Below are positions 17,720-27,189 of a DNA stretch of 64,000 nucleotides, piece after piece; position 1 is the first letter of the stretch; every line of letters starts with the position of its first letter. A program made the position numbers and the translations under genes. This DNA comes from Pseudomonas sp. KNUC1026. GTDB taxonomy: Bacteria > Pseudomonadota > Gammaproteobacteria > Pseudomonadales > Pseudomonadaceae. A model generated the notes under the pieces. The model did no database searches. It was not told the origin of the DNA and saw only the letters and a list, made by a program, of their open reading frames with translations. The stretch covers positions 5,076,501-5,140,500 of the forward strand of contig NZ_CP087138.1 of assembly GCF_021650705.1 (NCBI RefSeq), written 5' to 3'.

Positions 17720-19036
17720 TCAACGCTTTCGCAAACTCTCCAGCAGGGCATGGTTGGCATATCCATCCGCCGGCCAGCCGCGCTGCTGCTGCGCGCTGCG
17801 GATCGCCTTGCGGGTGTTGGCGCCGATAATGCCGTCCGGGTTGCCGGCGTCATAGCCGCTGGCAGTAAGCAGTGTCTGCAGTTCGATACGCTCGCTACGC
17901 GTCAGCGGCATGTCGTCCTTGGGCCAGTTACCCAGGATATAGCCACCGCTGCCCGCCAGTCGTTGGCTCAGCAGGCTTACTGCCAGCGCATAAGACGATG
18001 AGTTGTTGTACTTGAGCACCACGCGGAAGTTGTCGAGGATCAGGAACGCCGGCCCGCGGTACCCGGCCGGAAGCAACAACGCGGCTTGCAGGCCACCGCT
18101 CTCCGGCGGCAAGGTGGAACCTGCCGGCAGCTTCACGCCCTCGGCCAGCCACTGGCTCACTGGTTTGCGCAGGCTAGCGTCGGCCTGAGCGTAGTCGAAG
18201 CCCTCTGGCAATTGCACCTCGAAGCCCCAGCTCTGGCCTTTTTGCCAGCCGGAGGCAGCCAGGTAATTGGCGGTAGAGGCCAGCGCATCGGCAGCGCTGC
18301 CCCAGATGTCGCGCTTACCGTCACCATCGAAGTCCACAGCATGGGAGTTGTAGGTGGTGGGAATGAACTGGGTCTGGCCCATTGCGCCAGCCCAGGAGCC
18401 GCGCATGCGGTCGGCAGTGATGTCGCCGTTCTGCAGAATCTGCAGGGCCGCGATCAATTGGTCCTGCGCGAAGGTCGGGCGGCGCCCCTCGTAGGCGAGC
18501 GTTGCCAGAGAGCGGATCACCGACTTGTCGCCCTGTATTTGCCCGAAGCTGCTCTCCATGCCCCATACCGCTACCAGTGCCTGGCGGTCCACGCCATAGC
18601 GCTGTTCAAGTTGCAGCAGCACGGCGGCGTACTGGCTCATCAGCGTTTGCCCGCGCCTTACACGATTGGCTGAAATGGCATTGTCGAGATACTCCCAGAC
18701 AGGCCGGGTGAACTCGGGTTGCGAACGGTCTGCGGTGACAACGGCCGGGTCTGGCTCTACGCCTGCGAAAGCCGCATCGAAGACCTGCGGGCGAATACCG
18801 GCCTGCAAGGCCTGCTGGCGGAAGCGCGCTTGCCACTGGGCAAAGGTTTCGGAAGGCACCGGCTGCCCATCGCCATCGAGCGGCGCAAGGGTGGTAACCG
18901 GTTTGGGTTGTTCCGGGGCACTGCCAGGAAGAGGATCAGCGGCAGACGGGCGATCTGAGCAGGCACTGAGCAACACCATGCCGGTAGTGAGAATGGCGCG
19001 CCGCCAGAAGGTGGCAGAGGTACGGCTGAAGAACAT
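17720..19036 (-). CDS. sltB3: Lipoprotein lytic murein transglycosylase with PG-binding domain
   Basis: 438 residues. The signal peptide has a lipobox (MVLLSAC, Cys near 26). An MltB-like (SLT_2) catalytic domain covers about 65-360, with the catalytic Glu in VWGMESSFGQIQG, then GAMGQTQFIPTTYNS and DFDGDGKRDIWGS. The C-terminal 65 residues form a PG_binding_1 domain (LQTLLTASGYDAGNPDGIIGANTRKAI). Domain order and gene position match P. aeruginosa SltB3, as I recall. It makes 1,6-anhydromuropeptides. It is the second MltB-type enzyme in the window. Confidence 0.85.
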   Translation of the reverse strand: MFFSRTSATFWRRAILTTGMVLLSACSDRPSAADPLPGSAPEQPKPVTTLAPLDGDGQPVPSETFAQWQARFRQQALQAGIRPQVFDAAFAGVEPDPAVVTADRSQPEFTRPVWEYLDNAISANRVRRGQTLMSQYAAVLLQLEQRYGVDRQALVAVWGMESSFGQIQGDKSVIRSLATLAYEGRRPTFAQDQLIAALQILQNGDITADRMRGSWAGAMGQTQFIPTTYNSHAVDFDGDGKRDIWGSAADALASTANYLAASGWQKGQSWGFEVQLPEGFDYAQADASLRKPVSQWLAEGVKLPAGSTLPPESGGLQAALLLPAGYRGPAFLILDNFRVVLKYNNSSSYALAVSLLSQRLAGSGGYILGNWPKDDMPLTRSERIELQTLLTASGYDAGNPDGIIGANTRKAIRSAQQQRGWPADGYANHALLESLRKR

Positions 19037-19101
19037 GCAGGCTTCCAGTTGATCGCACAGGCCTGCACCTTATCACGCCGCAGCGCCCGGCCCCAAGCGG
19101 C

Positions 19102-20139
19102 TCACTGGGCGTCGAGCGTGAGCCTTTGGCCGCACATCAACAGTGCCAGGCGTGCAAGGCCCGCCCATACCGAGCCTTCGGCCTGCCCCTTGATCTGGGC
19201 ATCCAGATGCTGGGCATCGATCAGCAATTGGCTCCAGCGTGCCGCAGACAGCCGTTGCAGAGCCTTGCTCACCAAGGGGCGACGCTTGTCCCAGATGGGC
19301 GGGCGTATGCTGCTGAAAGCCCTGTCCAGCGGCACGCCCTGGCTGAACTGCTGCGCCAGGCTGCCCAGAGTTCGGAGTTCCCTCGCCAATGCCCACAGGA
19401 TCACCGGTGGTTCCACACCCTCACCGCGCAGGCCGTCGAGCATGCGCAGCGCGTGGCTGGCGTCGCCGGCGAGAATCGCATCTACCAGGCCGAAGACATC
19501 GAAGCGCGCACTGTCGGCTACCGCGCTCTGGACGGTTTCCAGCGTTACCTGGTCGCCTTCGGCAAGCAGCTTGAGCTTTTCGATTTCCTGGGCGGCTGCC
19601 AGCAGGTTGCCTTCGACACGCTCGGCGATCAGGTCGACCGCCTCGGGCTGTGCAGCCAGGCCTGCCTGGGCCAGGCGCTGGCGAATCCATTGTGGGAGTT
19701 GCGCACTGTCCACCGGCCAGATCTGCACGAATTGGGTGTGCTCGCCGTTGACCAGCGCCGATCCCCATTTGCTTTTTTGCTGATTGCCGTCCAGCTTGGG
19801 CAGGCTGAGGATCAGGACGGTGTCCTCGGCGGGGCGGGAGCAGTATTCGATCAGCGCTGCGGCGCCCTTGTCCCCGGGCTTGCCTGAAGGCAGGCGCAGC
19901 TCCAGCAGACGCTTTTCAGCGAACAGCGACAGGCTGGCAGCGGCCTCCAGCAGCGTGCCCCAGTCGAAGTTGGCCTCAGCGTTGAATACCTGACGTTCAT
20001 CGTGCCCCTGCTGGCGGGCGGCAGTACGGATCGCGTCCAGCGCCTCCTGGCACAGTAAGGGTTCATCACCGCTGACGATGTAGACAGGCGCCAGCGGCCC
20101 TTGCAGGTGCCGGCCCAGTTGCGCGGGAGCGAGTTTCAT
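19102..20139 (-). CDS. holA: DNA polymerase III delta subunit
   Basis: Wrench subunit of the clamp loader, which opens the beta ring. 345 residues from the ATG at 20139 (MKLAPAQLGRHLQG). APVYIVSGDEPLLCQEA near the N-terminus and the domain III segment PPVILWALARELRTL are typical of HolA. It lies directly downstream of leuS and lptE on the same strand. No frameshift seen. Confidence 0.95.
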   Translation of the reverse strand: MKLAPAQLGRHLQGPLAPVYIVSGDEPLLCQEALDAIRTAARQQGHDERQVFNAEANFDWGTLLEAAASLSLFAEKRLLELRLPSGKPGDKGAAALIEYCSRPAEDTVLILSLPKLDGNQQKSKWGSALVNGEHTQFVQIWPVDSAQLPQWIRQRLAQAGLAAQPEAVDLIAERVEGNLLAAAQEIEKLKLLAEGDQVTLETVQSAVADSARFDVFGLVDAILAGDASHALRMLDGLRGEGVEPPVILWALARELRTLGSLAQQFSQGVPLDRAFSSIRPPIWDKRRPLVSKALQRLSAARWSQLLIDAQHLDAQIKGQAEGSVWAGLARLALLMCGQRLTLDAQ

Positions 20140-20150
20140 CGGGGCCTCGG

Positions 20151-20176
20151 AAAAGACCCCGCCACGAGGGCGGGGT
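20151..20176 (-). terminator. Hairpin terminator/attenuator between lptE and holA
   Basis: Read on the minus strand, ACCCCGCC and GGCGGGGT pair perfectly (8 bp, 5-base loop) and are followed by CTTTTCC. It lies between the lptE stop and the holA start, so it may reduce read-through into holA rather than separate operons. Confidence 0.5.
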
Positions 20177-20182
20177 GGGCGG

Positions 20183-20791
20183 TCAGCGCGCCGGCGGCAG
20201 TTCCACTGGCGACTGCTGCGGTGTGTTGTCCTGCACGCGTTGGGCTTCGGCGGCGGCGGCTGCATCGGCCTCGGCGCGAGCATCAGCCTTGGCCTGCAGC
20301 TCGTCGAGCTGTGCGGGCTGGAGCTGAGCCAGGCGCAGCATCAACCGTTGCTCGAGGTCGCGGCGCATTTCAATGCGGGTCTGCCGGGCTTCCTCGTCGG
20401 AGCCTGCGAGGTTACTGCTGTCTTGCACGTAGATCTTCTGGACGTCCATGTGATCATCGATCAGCACGCGGTCGCGGCGGCCAACTATCTGGTAGTAGAC
20501 GGTTGTGGTCAGCTCGACTTCGGAGCTACGCGCCGAGCCGTTGTAGCTGGCGTTGCGACGGGTCTCTTCCTGACGGCCCAGCACGAGCTTGTAGGGCGCA
20601 CCGCCGACGATGCGTACCCCGCTGCGTTCGAGCAGCGCGCGCATGTCCTTGGTGAGCGGGCCGTAGGCGTCGCGTGCGGAGAAGTCCATTTCCTTGATGG
20701 ACATGGCGTCGACCTGGGTGCCACGCAGGTGGAAACCGCAGCCGCCCAGCACGGTGGCAAGGCCAATGACCAGCAGGTTGCGTTTGATCAT
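20183..20791 (-). CDS. lptE: LPS assembly lipoprotein LptE
   Basis: Plugs and assists the LptD barrel in placing LPS in the outer leaflet. 202 residues; the signal peptide ends with a lipobox (VLGGCGFHLRG, Cys near 18). CGFHLRG just after the lipobox is a strong LptE signature. The C-terminal 45 residues are Ala/Gln-rich, low-complexity sequence. Usual position between leuS and holA. Confidence 0.93.
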   Translation of the reverse strand: MIKRNLLVIGLATVLGGCGFHLRGTQVDAMSIKEMDFSARDAYGPLTKDMRALLERSGVRIVGGAPYKLVLGRQEETRRNASYNGSARSSEVELTTTVYYQIVGRRDRVLIDDHMDVQKIYVQDSSNLAGSDEEARQTRIEMRRDLEQRLMLRLAQLQPAQLDELQAKADARAEADAAAAAEAQRVQDNTPQQSPVELPPAR

Positions 20792-20857
20792 GCTTGTTGC
20801 TCCTTCAAACCTTATAGGCCAAGCGGAAGGGGCGCCGCGCAGGGCGCCGCCGGCCGA

Positions 20858-23464
20858 TCAGTTGGCGACGATATTGACCAGCTTGCCCGGAACCACGATG
20901 ACCTTGCGCAAGGTCAGGCCCTCGGTGAAGCGCAGCACGTTTTCGTTGACCCGCGCTGCCGCTTCGATTTCCTCGCGGGTGGCGGAGGCGGGCATGTCGA
21001 TCTGGCCGCGCAGCTTGCCATTGACCTGCACCACCAGGGTGAGGGTGTCCTGTACCAGTGCGCTCTCATCCACTGCCGGCCACGCCGCGTCGATGGCTGC
21101 CTCGGTATGGCCCAGCTCGGCCCACAACTGGTGGCTGATGTGCGGAGTGATCGGCGCCAGCAACAACGTTACTGCTTCCAGGCCCTCCTGCAACAGCGCA
21201 CGGTCGAGGTCACTGACCTGGCTGGCTTTTTCCAGCACGTTCATCAGCGTCATCACCTGGGCGATGGCGGTGTTGAACTTGTGATGCAGGCCCACGTCCT
21301 GGCTGGCCTGCTTGATGGCCAGGTGGATGGCGCGGCGCACGGCCTTCTGTTCGTCATTCAGGTTCGCCAGCGCTACGGTGCCCGGCAGGCCCTGGGCAAT
21401 GTGGCCCTGGGCCAGTCGCCAGACGCGACGCAGGAAGCGGCTTGCGCCCTCGACGCCGGAATCGGACCATTCCAGGCTCATGTCGGGCGGGGAGGCGAAC
21501 ATCATGAACAGGCGGCAGGTGTCGGCGCCGTATTGGTCGATCATCGCCTGCGGGTCGACACCGTTGTTCTTGGACTTGGACATCTTCTCGGTGCCACCGA
21601 TTTCCACCGGCTGCCCGTCGCTGCGCAGGGTCGCGGACACGACCTTGGCCTTGGCGTCACGCTCGAGGTCCACATCCGCGGGGTTGAACCAGCTCTTGCC
21701 GCCGTTGGCCTCGGTACGGTAGTAGGTCTCGGCAACCACCATGCCCTGAGTCAGCAGGTTCTTGAACGGCTCGTTGGAACTCACCAGGCCTTCGTCGCGC
21801 ATCAGCTTGTGGAAGAAGCGGGCGTACAGCAGGTGAAGGATGGCGTGCTCGATACCGCCGATGTACTGGTCTACCGGCAACCAATGGTTGGCAGCGGCCG
21901 GGTCGACCATCCCCTTGTCGTAATGTGGGGATGCGTAGCGGGCGAAGTACCAGCTGGACTCGACGAAGGTGTCCATGGTGTCGGTTTCGCGCTTGGCGGG
22001 GGCGCCACATTTCGGGCAGGCGCACTCGTAGAACTCAGGCATGCGTGCCAATGGGGAGCCTGCGCCGTCGGGCACGACGTTTTCAGGCAGCACCACAGGT
22101 AACTGGCTTTCCGGTACCGGCACGTCGCCACAGGCGTCGCAATGCACGATTGGGATCGGGCAACCCCAGTAGCGCTGGCGGCTGATGCCCCAGTCGCGCA
22201 GGCGGAACTGGGTGCGGGACTTGCCCAGTTCCTTGTTGATCAGCGCCACTTCCATGGCATCGAACGCGCCTTCGAAATCCAGGCCGTCGAACTGGCCGGA
22301 ATTGATCAGTTGGCCATGCTCGCCGTAGGCAGCCTGCCACGGGGCCGGGGTCTCGTCGCCGGCGCTGGTACGCACCACTGCTTTGACTGGCAGGTTGTAT
22401 TTGGCCGCGAACTCGAAGTCACGCTCATCGTGGGCAGGGACGGCCATGACCGCGCCGTCGCCGTAGTGCATCAGCACGTAGTTGGCGATCCAGACCGGGA
22501 GCTTTTCACCCGTGAGCGGGTGCTCGACGAACAGCGAAGTCGCACGCCCCTGCTTTTCCTGGGTGGCGATGTCGGCCTCGGCAACGCTGCCGGCCTTGCA
22601 TTCATCGATGAAGGCCTGCAGGGAAGGGTCACGCTGCGCTGCCAGGGTTGCCAGCGGATGCTCGGCGGCCACGGCCACGTAAGTAGCGCCCATCAGGGTG
22701 TCGGGGCGAGTGGTGAAGACCTTCAATACACCGGCTTCGCCGATGCTGGCGGTGTCGTAGGGGAAGCCTACTTCCATCCCGCGCGACTTGCCGATCCAGT
22801 TGCGCTGCATGGTCTTGACCTGCTCGGGCCAGCCCGGCAGCTCATCGAGGCTTTGCAGCAGCTCATCGGCGTAGTCGGTGATGCGGAAATAGTACATCGG
22901 GATTTCGCGCTTCTCGACCAGCGCACCGGAGCGCCAGCCGCGGCCGTCGATCACCTGCTCGTTCGCCAGCACGGTCTGGTCGACCGGGTCCCAGTTGACA
23001 GTGCCGTTCTTGCGGTAGATCACACCCTTTTCGAACAGGCGAGTGAACAGCCACTGCTCCCAGCGGTAATAGTCGGGCTTGCAGGTGGTGACTTCGCGCG
23101 ACCAGTCGATGGCAAGGCCCAGGCTCTTGAGCTGGGCCTTCATGTAGTCGATGTTTTCGTACGTCCACTTGGCCGGCGCGACCTTGTTCTTCATGGCGGC
23201 GTTTTCCGCCGGCATGCCGAAGGCGTCCCAGCCCATCGGTTGCAACACGTTGCGACCCTGCATGCGCTGGTAGCGCGCGATCACATCGCCGATGGTGTAG
23301 TTGCGCACGTGCCCCATGTGTAGCTTGCCGCTGGGGTAAGGGAACATCGACAGGCAATAGTAGGTGGGCTTGCCAGGCTGTTCACTGACTTCAAAGGACT
23401 TGCGCTCGTCCCAGAAGCTCCGGGCGGCGGCTTCGATCTCGCGGGGCTGGTAGTTTTCGTGCAT
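20858..23464 (-). CDS. leuS: Leucyl-tRNA synthetase
   Basis: Class I synthetase of 868 residues from the ATG at 23464 (MHENYQPREIEAAARSFW). HIGH-type motif in PYPSGKLHMGHVRNY near residue 50; KMSKS motif in EKMSKSKNNGVDP near residue 625; the CP1 editing domain lies between. A zinc-ribbon-like segment is visible (CDACGDVPVP, CACPKCGAP). First gene of leuS-lptE-holA. The coding sequence is uninterrupted. Confidence 0.98.
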   Translation of the reverse strand: MHENYQPREIEAAARSFWDERKSFEVSEQPGKPTYYCLSMFPYPSGKLHMGHVRNYTIGDVIARYQRMQGRNVLQPMGWDAFGMPAENAAMKNKVAPAKWTYENIDYMKAQLKSLGLAIDWSREVTTCKPDYYRWEQWLFTRLFEKGVIYRKNGTVNWDPVDQTVLANEQVIDGRGWRSGALVEKREIPMYYFRITDYADELLQSLDELPGWPEQVKTMQRNWIGKSRGMEVGFPYDTASIGEAGVLKVFTTRPDTLMGATYVAVAAEHPLATLAAQRDPSLQAFIDECKAGSVAEADIATQEKQGRATSLFVEHPLTGEKLPVWIANYVLMHYGDGAVMAVPAHDERDFEFAAKYNLPVKAVVRTSAGDETPAPWQAAYGEHGQLINSGQFDGLDFEGAFDAMEVALINKELGKSRTQFRLRDWGISRQRYWGCPIPIVHCDACGDVPVPESQLPVVLPENVVPDGAGSPLARMPEFYECACPKCGAPAKRETDTMDTFVESSWYFARYASPHYDKGMVDPAAANHWLPVDQYIGGIEHAILHLLYARFFHKLMRDEGLVSSNEPFKNLLTQGMVVAETYYRTEANGGKSWFNPADVDLERDAKAKVVSATLRSDGQPVEIGGTEKMSKSKNNGVDPQAMIDQYGADTCRLFMMFASPPDMSLEWSDSGVEGASRFLRRVWRLAQGHIAQGLPGTVALANLNDEQKAVRRAIHLAIKQASQDVGLHHKFNTAIAQVMTLMNVLEKASQVSDLDRALLQEGLEAVTLLLAPITPHISHQLWAELGHTEAAIDAAWPAVDESALVQDTLTLVVQVNGKLRGQIDMPASATREEIEAAARVNENVLRFTEGLTLRKVIVVPGKLVNIVAN

Positions 23465-23671
23465 GGCTACTTGGTTGCTTGAGCAAGGGGCTACGACGGC
23501 CGGGCAGGTGGCGCGCCCGGTCATGAAACGCCGTAGCATACATGACCCCCCTACGGCGTGGGAAACCCTGATTGCGCGGGCTCGGCCATTGGTCGCGGCG
23601 ACGAGCCGTCAGCCTTTGGGCGGCTAAGCTGATCTCTGGGGAGTCACTCTTGTCATCAGCGAGGTGAGTGA

Positions 23672-23977
23672 ATGGTGAAAACGCGGACGAACATGCTGGA
23701 GCCGCAGCTTTGCGAACGCCTGATCGATCGTCTGGGCCTGGCTCTGGACGCAGCACGCACAGCGTGCGGCCTTGGAAACGAACTTCCTGACGAGCTTGAA
23801 CTGCGTGGCCTGAGCCATGCCGAAATCAGATGGATCAATGCCTATTTGCAGGCCATCGGTGAGCCTGCCGTAGGCAAAGCACCCAACCGCCGCGCCGAGC
23901 GCGACAACGTCGTATGGCTACGTCCTGAACCGAGCGACAGGACCCTTCCGCCCACGCCGGCTCGCCGAGCCCGGTAA
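23672..23977 (+). CDS. Conserved hypothetical protein
   Basis: I do not recognise the family. 101 residues with a strong ribosome site (GAGGTG, 5 bases before the ATG). Residues 8-70 look like a compact helical domain (LEPQLCERLIDRLGLALDAA, ELELRGLSHAEIRWINAYLQ); the last 30 are basic and Pro-rich and likely disordered. No signal peptide or membrane segment. It is divergent from leuS and followed by its own terminator. Codon use looks like its neighbours, so I think it is real. Confidence 0.6.
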   Translation: MVKTRTNMLEPQLCERLIDRLGLALDAARTACGLGNELPDELELRGLSHAEIRWINAYLQAIGEPAVGKAPNRRAERDNVVWLRPEPSDRTLPPTPARRAR

Positions 23978-23987
23978 GGCCAACCTC

Positions 23988-24012
23988 GGCGGGCATTGCC
24001 CGCCTTCTTCTT
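23988..24012 (+). terminator. Rho-independent terminator
   Basis: GGCGGGC (23988-23994) pairs with GCCCGCC (23998-24004) around a 3-base loop and is followed by TTCTTCTT. It ends the small gene upstream, 10 bases after its stop. Confidence 0.7.
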
Positions 24013-24047
24013 GCACGCTAGCCTGCCCGCTCCATGGGGGGCGGCAA

Positions 24048-24905
24048 ATGTTCTGGCGTTATGTAATCAAACAACTGTTGATGGCACCGGGTTGCCTGCT
24101 GGTGCTGATAGCGCTTGCGTTCTGGCTGCGCCGTCGGCGGCCCGGGCTGGCTGGCCTGATGTTCACGTTGGGTTTCGGTGGCTTATGGGCAATGAGTTCG
24201 CCTGCGGTTGTGGAGCTTGCTGCACATGCCCTGGAAACCGAACCGGCTATGGCGCCGGAGAGCTGGGCCGGCCTGCGCGAAAAAGCCGATGCGATCGTGA
24301 TCCTTGGGGCTGGGCGTGAGCGGGGTGATGCTGCCTGGGGTGGTGAAGATCAGAACACAGCCCTGGCGCTGGAGCGCGTGCGATATGGCGCCCGACTGGC
24401 AAAGGCCAGCGGCTTGCCGGTGTTGACCAGCGGCGGCCTGCACTATGGTTCACCGCCGAGCGAAGCCTGGTTGATGGCGCGCTCGCTGCAGGAAGACTTC
24501 GGCGTACAGGCGCGCTGGCTGGAAGAGCAAAGCCGCACGACCTGGGAAAACGCCGAGCTGTCGGCGCGCCTGCTCAAGGCAGAAGGCGTGCAGCGCGTGG
24601 TGGTGGTGACCCAGGCCTGGCACGCGCCGCGTGCGAGGTGGTGTTTCGAGCGCGCAGGGCTGGAGGTGGTCAGCGCACCTACAGGTTTCGCGGGTGTGGA
24701 AAGCGCTCGGCCTCTGGGCGGTTGGCTGCCAGAGGGCAAGGCCTTCTGGCAGAGCACCCAGCTGCTCAACGAGGTAGCAGGTAGCCTGGGCTACAGGTTG
24801 TTCTATCGAGCTGAGGCGGTTCTGGCCATGCGCGAAGCCAGCAACGCCCAGCCGAGGATCAACGTGGCCAGCACCATCAGTGGCCAGGAGCGCCAGCGCA
24901 GGTAA
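24048..24905 (+). CDS. YdcF/ElyC-family (DUF218) membrane protein
   Basis: 285 residues. Two N-terminal membrane segments (about 8-27 and 35-55) lead to a DUF218 domain: DAIVILGAGRERGDAAW, ALERVRYGARLAKASGLPVLTSGG, EEQSRTTWENAELSARLL and VVVVTQAWHAPRARWCFERAGLEV. ElyC-type proteins affect undecaprenyl-phosphate metabolism and envelope integrity, but the biochemical role is unsettled. The last 34 codons overlap the convergent lnt gene by 103 bases, which is unusual. The natural end may be near 24806, with a missing base extending the frame. The N-terminal 250 residues are secure. Confidence 0.8.
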   Translation: MFWRYVIKQLLMAPGCLLVLIALAFWLRRRRPGLAGLMFTLGFGGLWAMSSPAVVELAAHALETEPAMAPESWAGLREKADAIVILGAGRERGDAAWGGEDQNTALALERVRYGARLAKASGLPVLTSGGLHYGSPPSEAWLMARSLQEDFGVQARWLEEQSRTTWENAELSARLLKAEGVQRVVVVTQAWHAPRARWCFERAGLEVVSAPTGFAGVESARPLGGWLPEGKAFWQSTQLLNEVAGSLGYRLFYRAEAVLAMREASNAQPRINVASTISGQERQRR

Positions 24906-26329
24906 GGTGTCAGGCCCTGCATGGGCGTAACCTCGCCATACAGCGTCGCCTGCTCGAACTGCGGAATGCGCTCGGTGATCTGGCCGTCAGGGTCGATCAG
25001 TGCAGTGATCCCGTTGTTGGTGGCGCGGATCATCCAGCGGCCGGCTTCGAGTGCGCGCATCTGCGCCATCTGCAGGTGCTGAAGCGGCCCGATCGAGGTA
25101 CCGAACCAGGTGTCGTTGCTGATCGTCAGCAGCAGGTCACTTCCGGCGGCCATCTCGGCAGCGAAGTCCGGGTACACCACCTCGTAACAGATGAACGGTG
25201 CGATCTCATACCCCTTCGCCTGCAGCAATGGCTGGCCTTCAGGCCCTCGGGCGAAGTCGGACATCGGCAGGTCGAAAAAGGCGATCAGGCCGCGCAGCAG
25301 GTCCTGCAACGGTACGTATTCGCCGAAGGGCACGAGCCGCTGCTTCAGGTAACTGCCTTCGCCCTCGCCGACCACGGTAATGCCATTGAAGTAGCGCGGT
25401 TGCTTGTGTACTTCCTGGCGAATGGGTACGCCGGTGATCAACGCCGAGTGGCGGTCGATGGCGAAATTGCCCAGCATGTCCAGATAACCTTGCGCCTGGT
25501 GCCGGAACACCGGCACGGCGGTTTCCGGCCAGATGATCAGGTCGGCAGGGCGGGTGGCGAAAGTCATGTCGCGGTACAGGAGCAACTGCGCGTTCACGTG
25601 GGCAGGGTCCCACTTCACGCTTTGTTCGACGTTACCTTGCACCGCGGCAACCGACAGCGGTTTGCCCGCGGGATGTGTCCAGGCGTAGTGCTTGAGCGCC
25701 ATGCCAATGGCCCACGGCCCGGCCAGCAACAACACGCCCAGCGCAAGAAACCCACGCCGCTCGCGCAGGCGCGAGAGGTTGCACAGCAGTGCTGCGCTCA
25801 GCGCAAGGCAGAAGCCGATCAGCCATACCCCGCCCAACGGTGCCAGGCCCGCCAGTGGGCCATCGAGCTGGCTGTAGCCGCTGTACATCCATGGAAAGCC
25901 GGTCAGGAACCAGCCACGGAAGACTTCCTGGGCGAACCACAACGCCGCGAATGCCAAGGCGTCGGCCAGCGGTGCTTCGTTGCGGCGCAGCCAGCGTGCC
26001 CAGAGCCAGGCCGGCAGGGCGAAGAACCACGCCAGGCACGCCACCAGGCCCAAGGTGAGAAAGCCTGCCAGTGCGACCGACGCCTCGCCGTAGGTGTGGA
26101 TGCTGATGTAGATCCAGCTGGTGCCTGCTCCGTATACCCCGAAGCCATAACACCAGCCGCGCCCCAGCGCCTGGCGGGGGCTGAGCTGGCGCAGCCCAAG
26201 GTAGGCAACGCCCAGCGCCAGCAATGCCAGTGGCCAGAAGTCGTAGGGCGCCAGCGCCAGGGTGGTCAGGGCACCGGCGATCACCGCCAGCAAGTTGCCC
26301 GGCCAACCGGGGCGAGTGATCCAGCGCAT
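24803..26329 (-). CDS. lnt: Apolipoprotein N-acyltransferase
   Basis: Adds the third acyl chain to lipoproteins in the inner membrane. 508 residues: about six N-terminal helices, then a nitrilase domain and a C-terminal helix. The catalytic Glu-Lys-Cys triad is in IIWPETAVPVF, LKQRLVPFGEYVP and FICYEVVYPDF. It follows corC by 14 bases in the ybeZ-ybeY-corC-lnt order typical of gammaproteobacteria. Confidence 0.96.
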   Translation of the reverse strand: MRWITRPGWPGNLLAVIAGALTTLALAPYDFWPLALLALGVAYLGLRQLSPRQALGRGWCYGFGVYGAGTSWIYISIHTYGEASVALAGFLTLGLVACLAWFFALPAWLWARWLRRNEAPLADALAFAALWFAQEVFRGWFLTGFPWMYSGYSQLDGPLAGLAPLGGVWLIGFCLALSAALLCNLSRLRERRGFLALGVLLLAGPWAIGMALKHYAWTHPAGKPLSVAAVQGNVEQSVKWDPAHVNAQLLLYRDMTFATRPADLIIWPETAVPVFRHQAQGYLDMLGNFAIDRHSALITGVPIRQEVHKQPRYFNGITVVGEGEGSYLKQRLVPFGEYVPLQDLLRGLIAFFDLPMSDFARGPEGQPLLQAKGYEIAPFICYEVVYPDFAAEMAAGSDLLLTISNDTWFGTSIGPLQHLQMAQMRALEAGRWMIRATNNGITALIDPDGQITERIPQFEQATLYGEVTPMQGLTPYLRWRSWPLMVLATLILGWALLASRMARTASAR

Positions 26330-26343
26330 GGGGTTCCTTAGCG

Positions 26344-27183
26344 TCAGCGCGAGGTGGGAGTCAGGCGCAGCAGGTGAATGCGGCGGCTGTCGGCATTGAG
26401 CACGCGAAAGCGCCAGGCGCCGATTTCGATGGTCTCGTTGCGCTTGGGCAGGTGCCCGAAAGCATTCATGACCAGGCCGCCGACGGTGTCGAACTCGTCG
26501 TCGGAAAATTCGCTGTCGAAGAACTCGTTGAAATTCTCGATCGGCGTAAGTGCCTTGACCAGGAAGTCGCCACTGGGCAGCGGCTTGATGTAGCTGTCCT
26601 CTTCGACATCGTGTTCGTCTTCGATCTCGCCGACGATCTGTTCGAGCACGTCCTCGATGGTCACCAGGCCTGCCACGCCACCGTATTCGTCGATGACGAT
26701 GGCCATGTGGTTGTGGTTGGCACGGAACTCGCGCAGCAGCACGTTGAGGCGCTTGGATTCAGGCACGAACGTGGCGGGGCGCAGCATGTCGCTCAGGTTG
26801 AAGATGCCGCCGTTGTCCTGAAGGATCAATGGCAGCAGGTCTTTGGCCAGCAACACGCCCATGACGTCGTCGTGGCTTTCACCTATGACCGGGTAGCGTG
26901 AATGCGCTGCGTCGATCACGGCAGGCAGGAACTCGCGAGGTGTTTGCGAGGCCTTGATGCTGATCATCTGCGAACGAGGGACCATGATGTCGCGAACCTG
27001 CAGGTCTGCGACCTGGATGGCACCTTCGACGATGGTCAGTGCTTCGCTGTCCAGCAACTTGTTCTGGTGTGCTTCACGCAGCAGCTCCAGCAGTTCCTGG
27101 CGGTTTTTCGGCTCGTGGGCAAAAGCCTGGGTGATCTTTTCCAGCCAGGACTTCTGCCCGTTGCTCGATCGATCTTCGCTCAT
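26344..27183 (-). CDS. corC: CorC/HlyC-family CBS protein
   Basis: 279 residues, soluble form with no membrane domain. Two CBS repeats (about 68-190, starting DIMVPRSQMISI and containing AIVIDEYGGVAGLVTIEDVLEQIVGEI) precede a CorC_HlyC domain (about 205-278). By family knowledge it is linked to Mg2+/Co2+ efflux. The GEIEDEHD motif at the CBS end is standard. It lies between ybeY and lnt. Confidence 0.92.
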   Translation of the reverse strand: MSEDRSSNGQKSWLEKITQAFAHEPKNRQELLELLREAHQNKLLDSEALTIVEGAIQVADLQVRDIMVPRSQMISIKASQTPREFLPAVIDAAHSRYPVIGESHDDVMGVLLAKDLLPLILQDNGGIFNLSDMLRPATFVPESKRLNVLLREFRANHNHMAIVIDEYGGVAGLVTIEDVLEQIVGEIEDEHDVEEDSYIKPLPSGDFLVKALTPIENFNEFFDSEFSDDEFDTVGGLVMNAFGHLPKRNETIEIGAWRFRVLNADSRRIHLLRLTPTSR

Positions 27184-27189
27184 AGCGGT

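Noticed and set aside
20240..22102. 620-residue open frame antisense to leuS and lptE
   Set aside because: Runs across two secure genes on the other strand; composition is rich in His, Gln and Val as expected for reverse-frame shadows.
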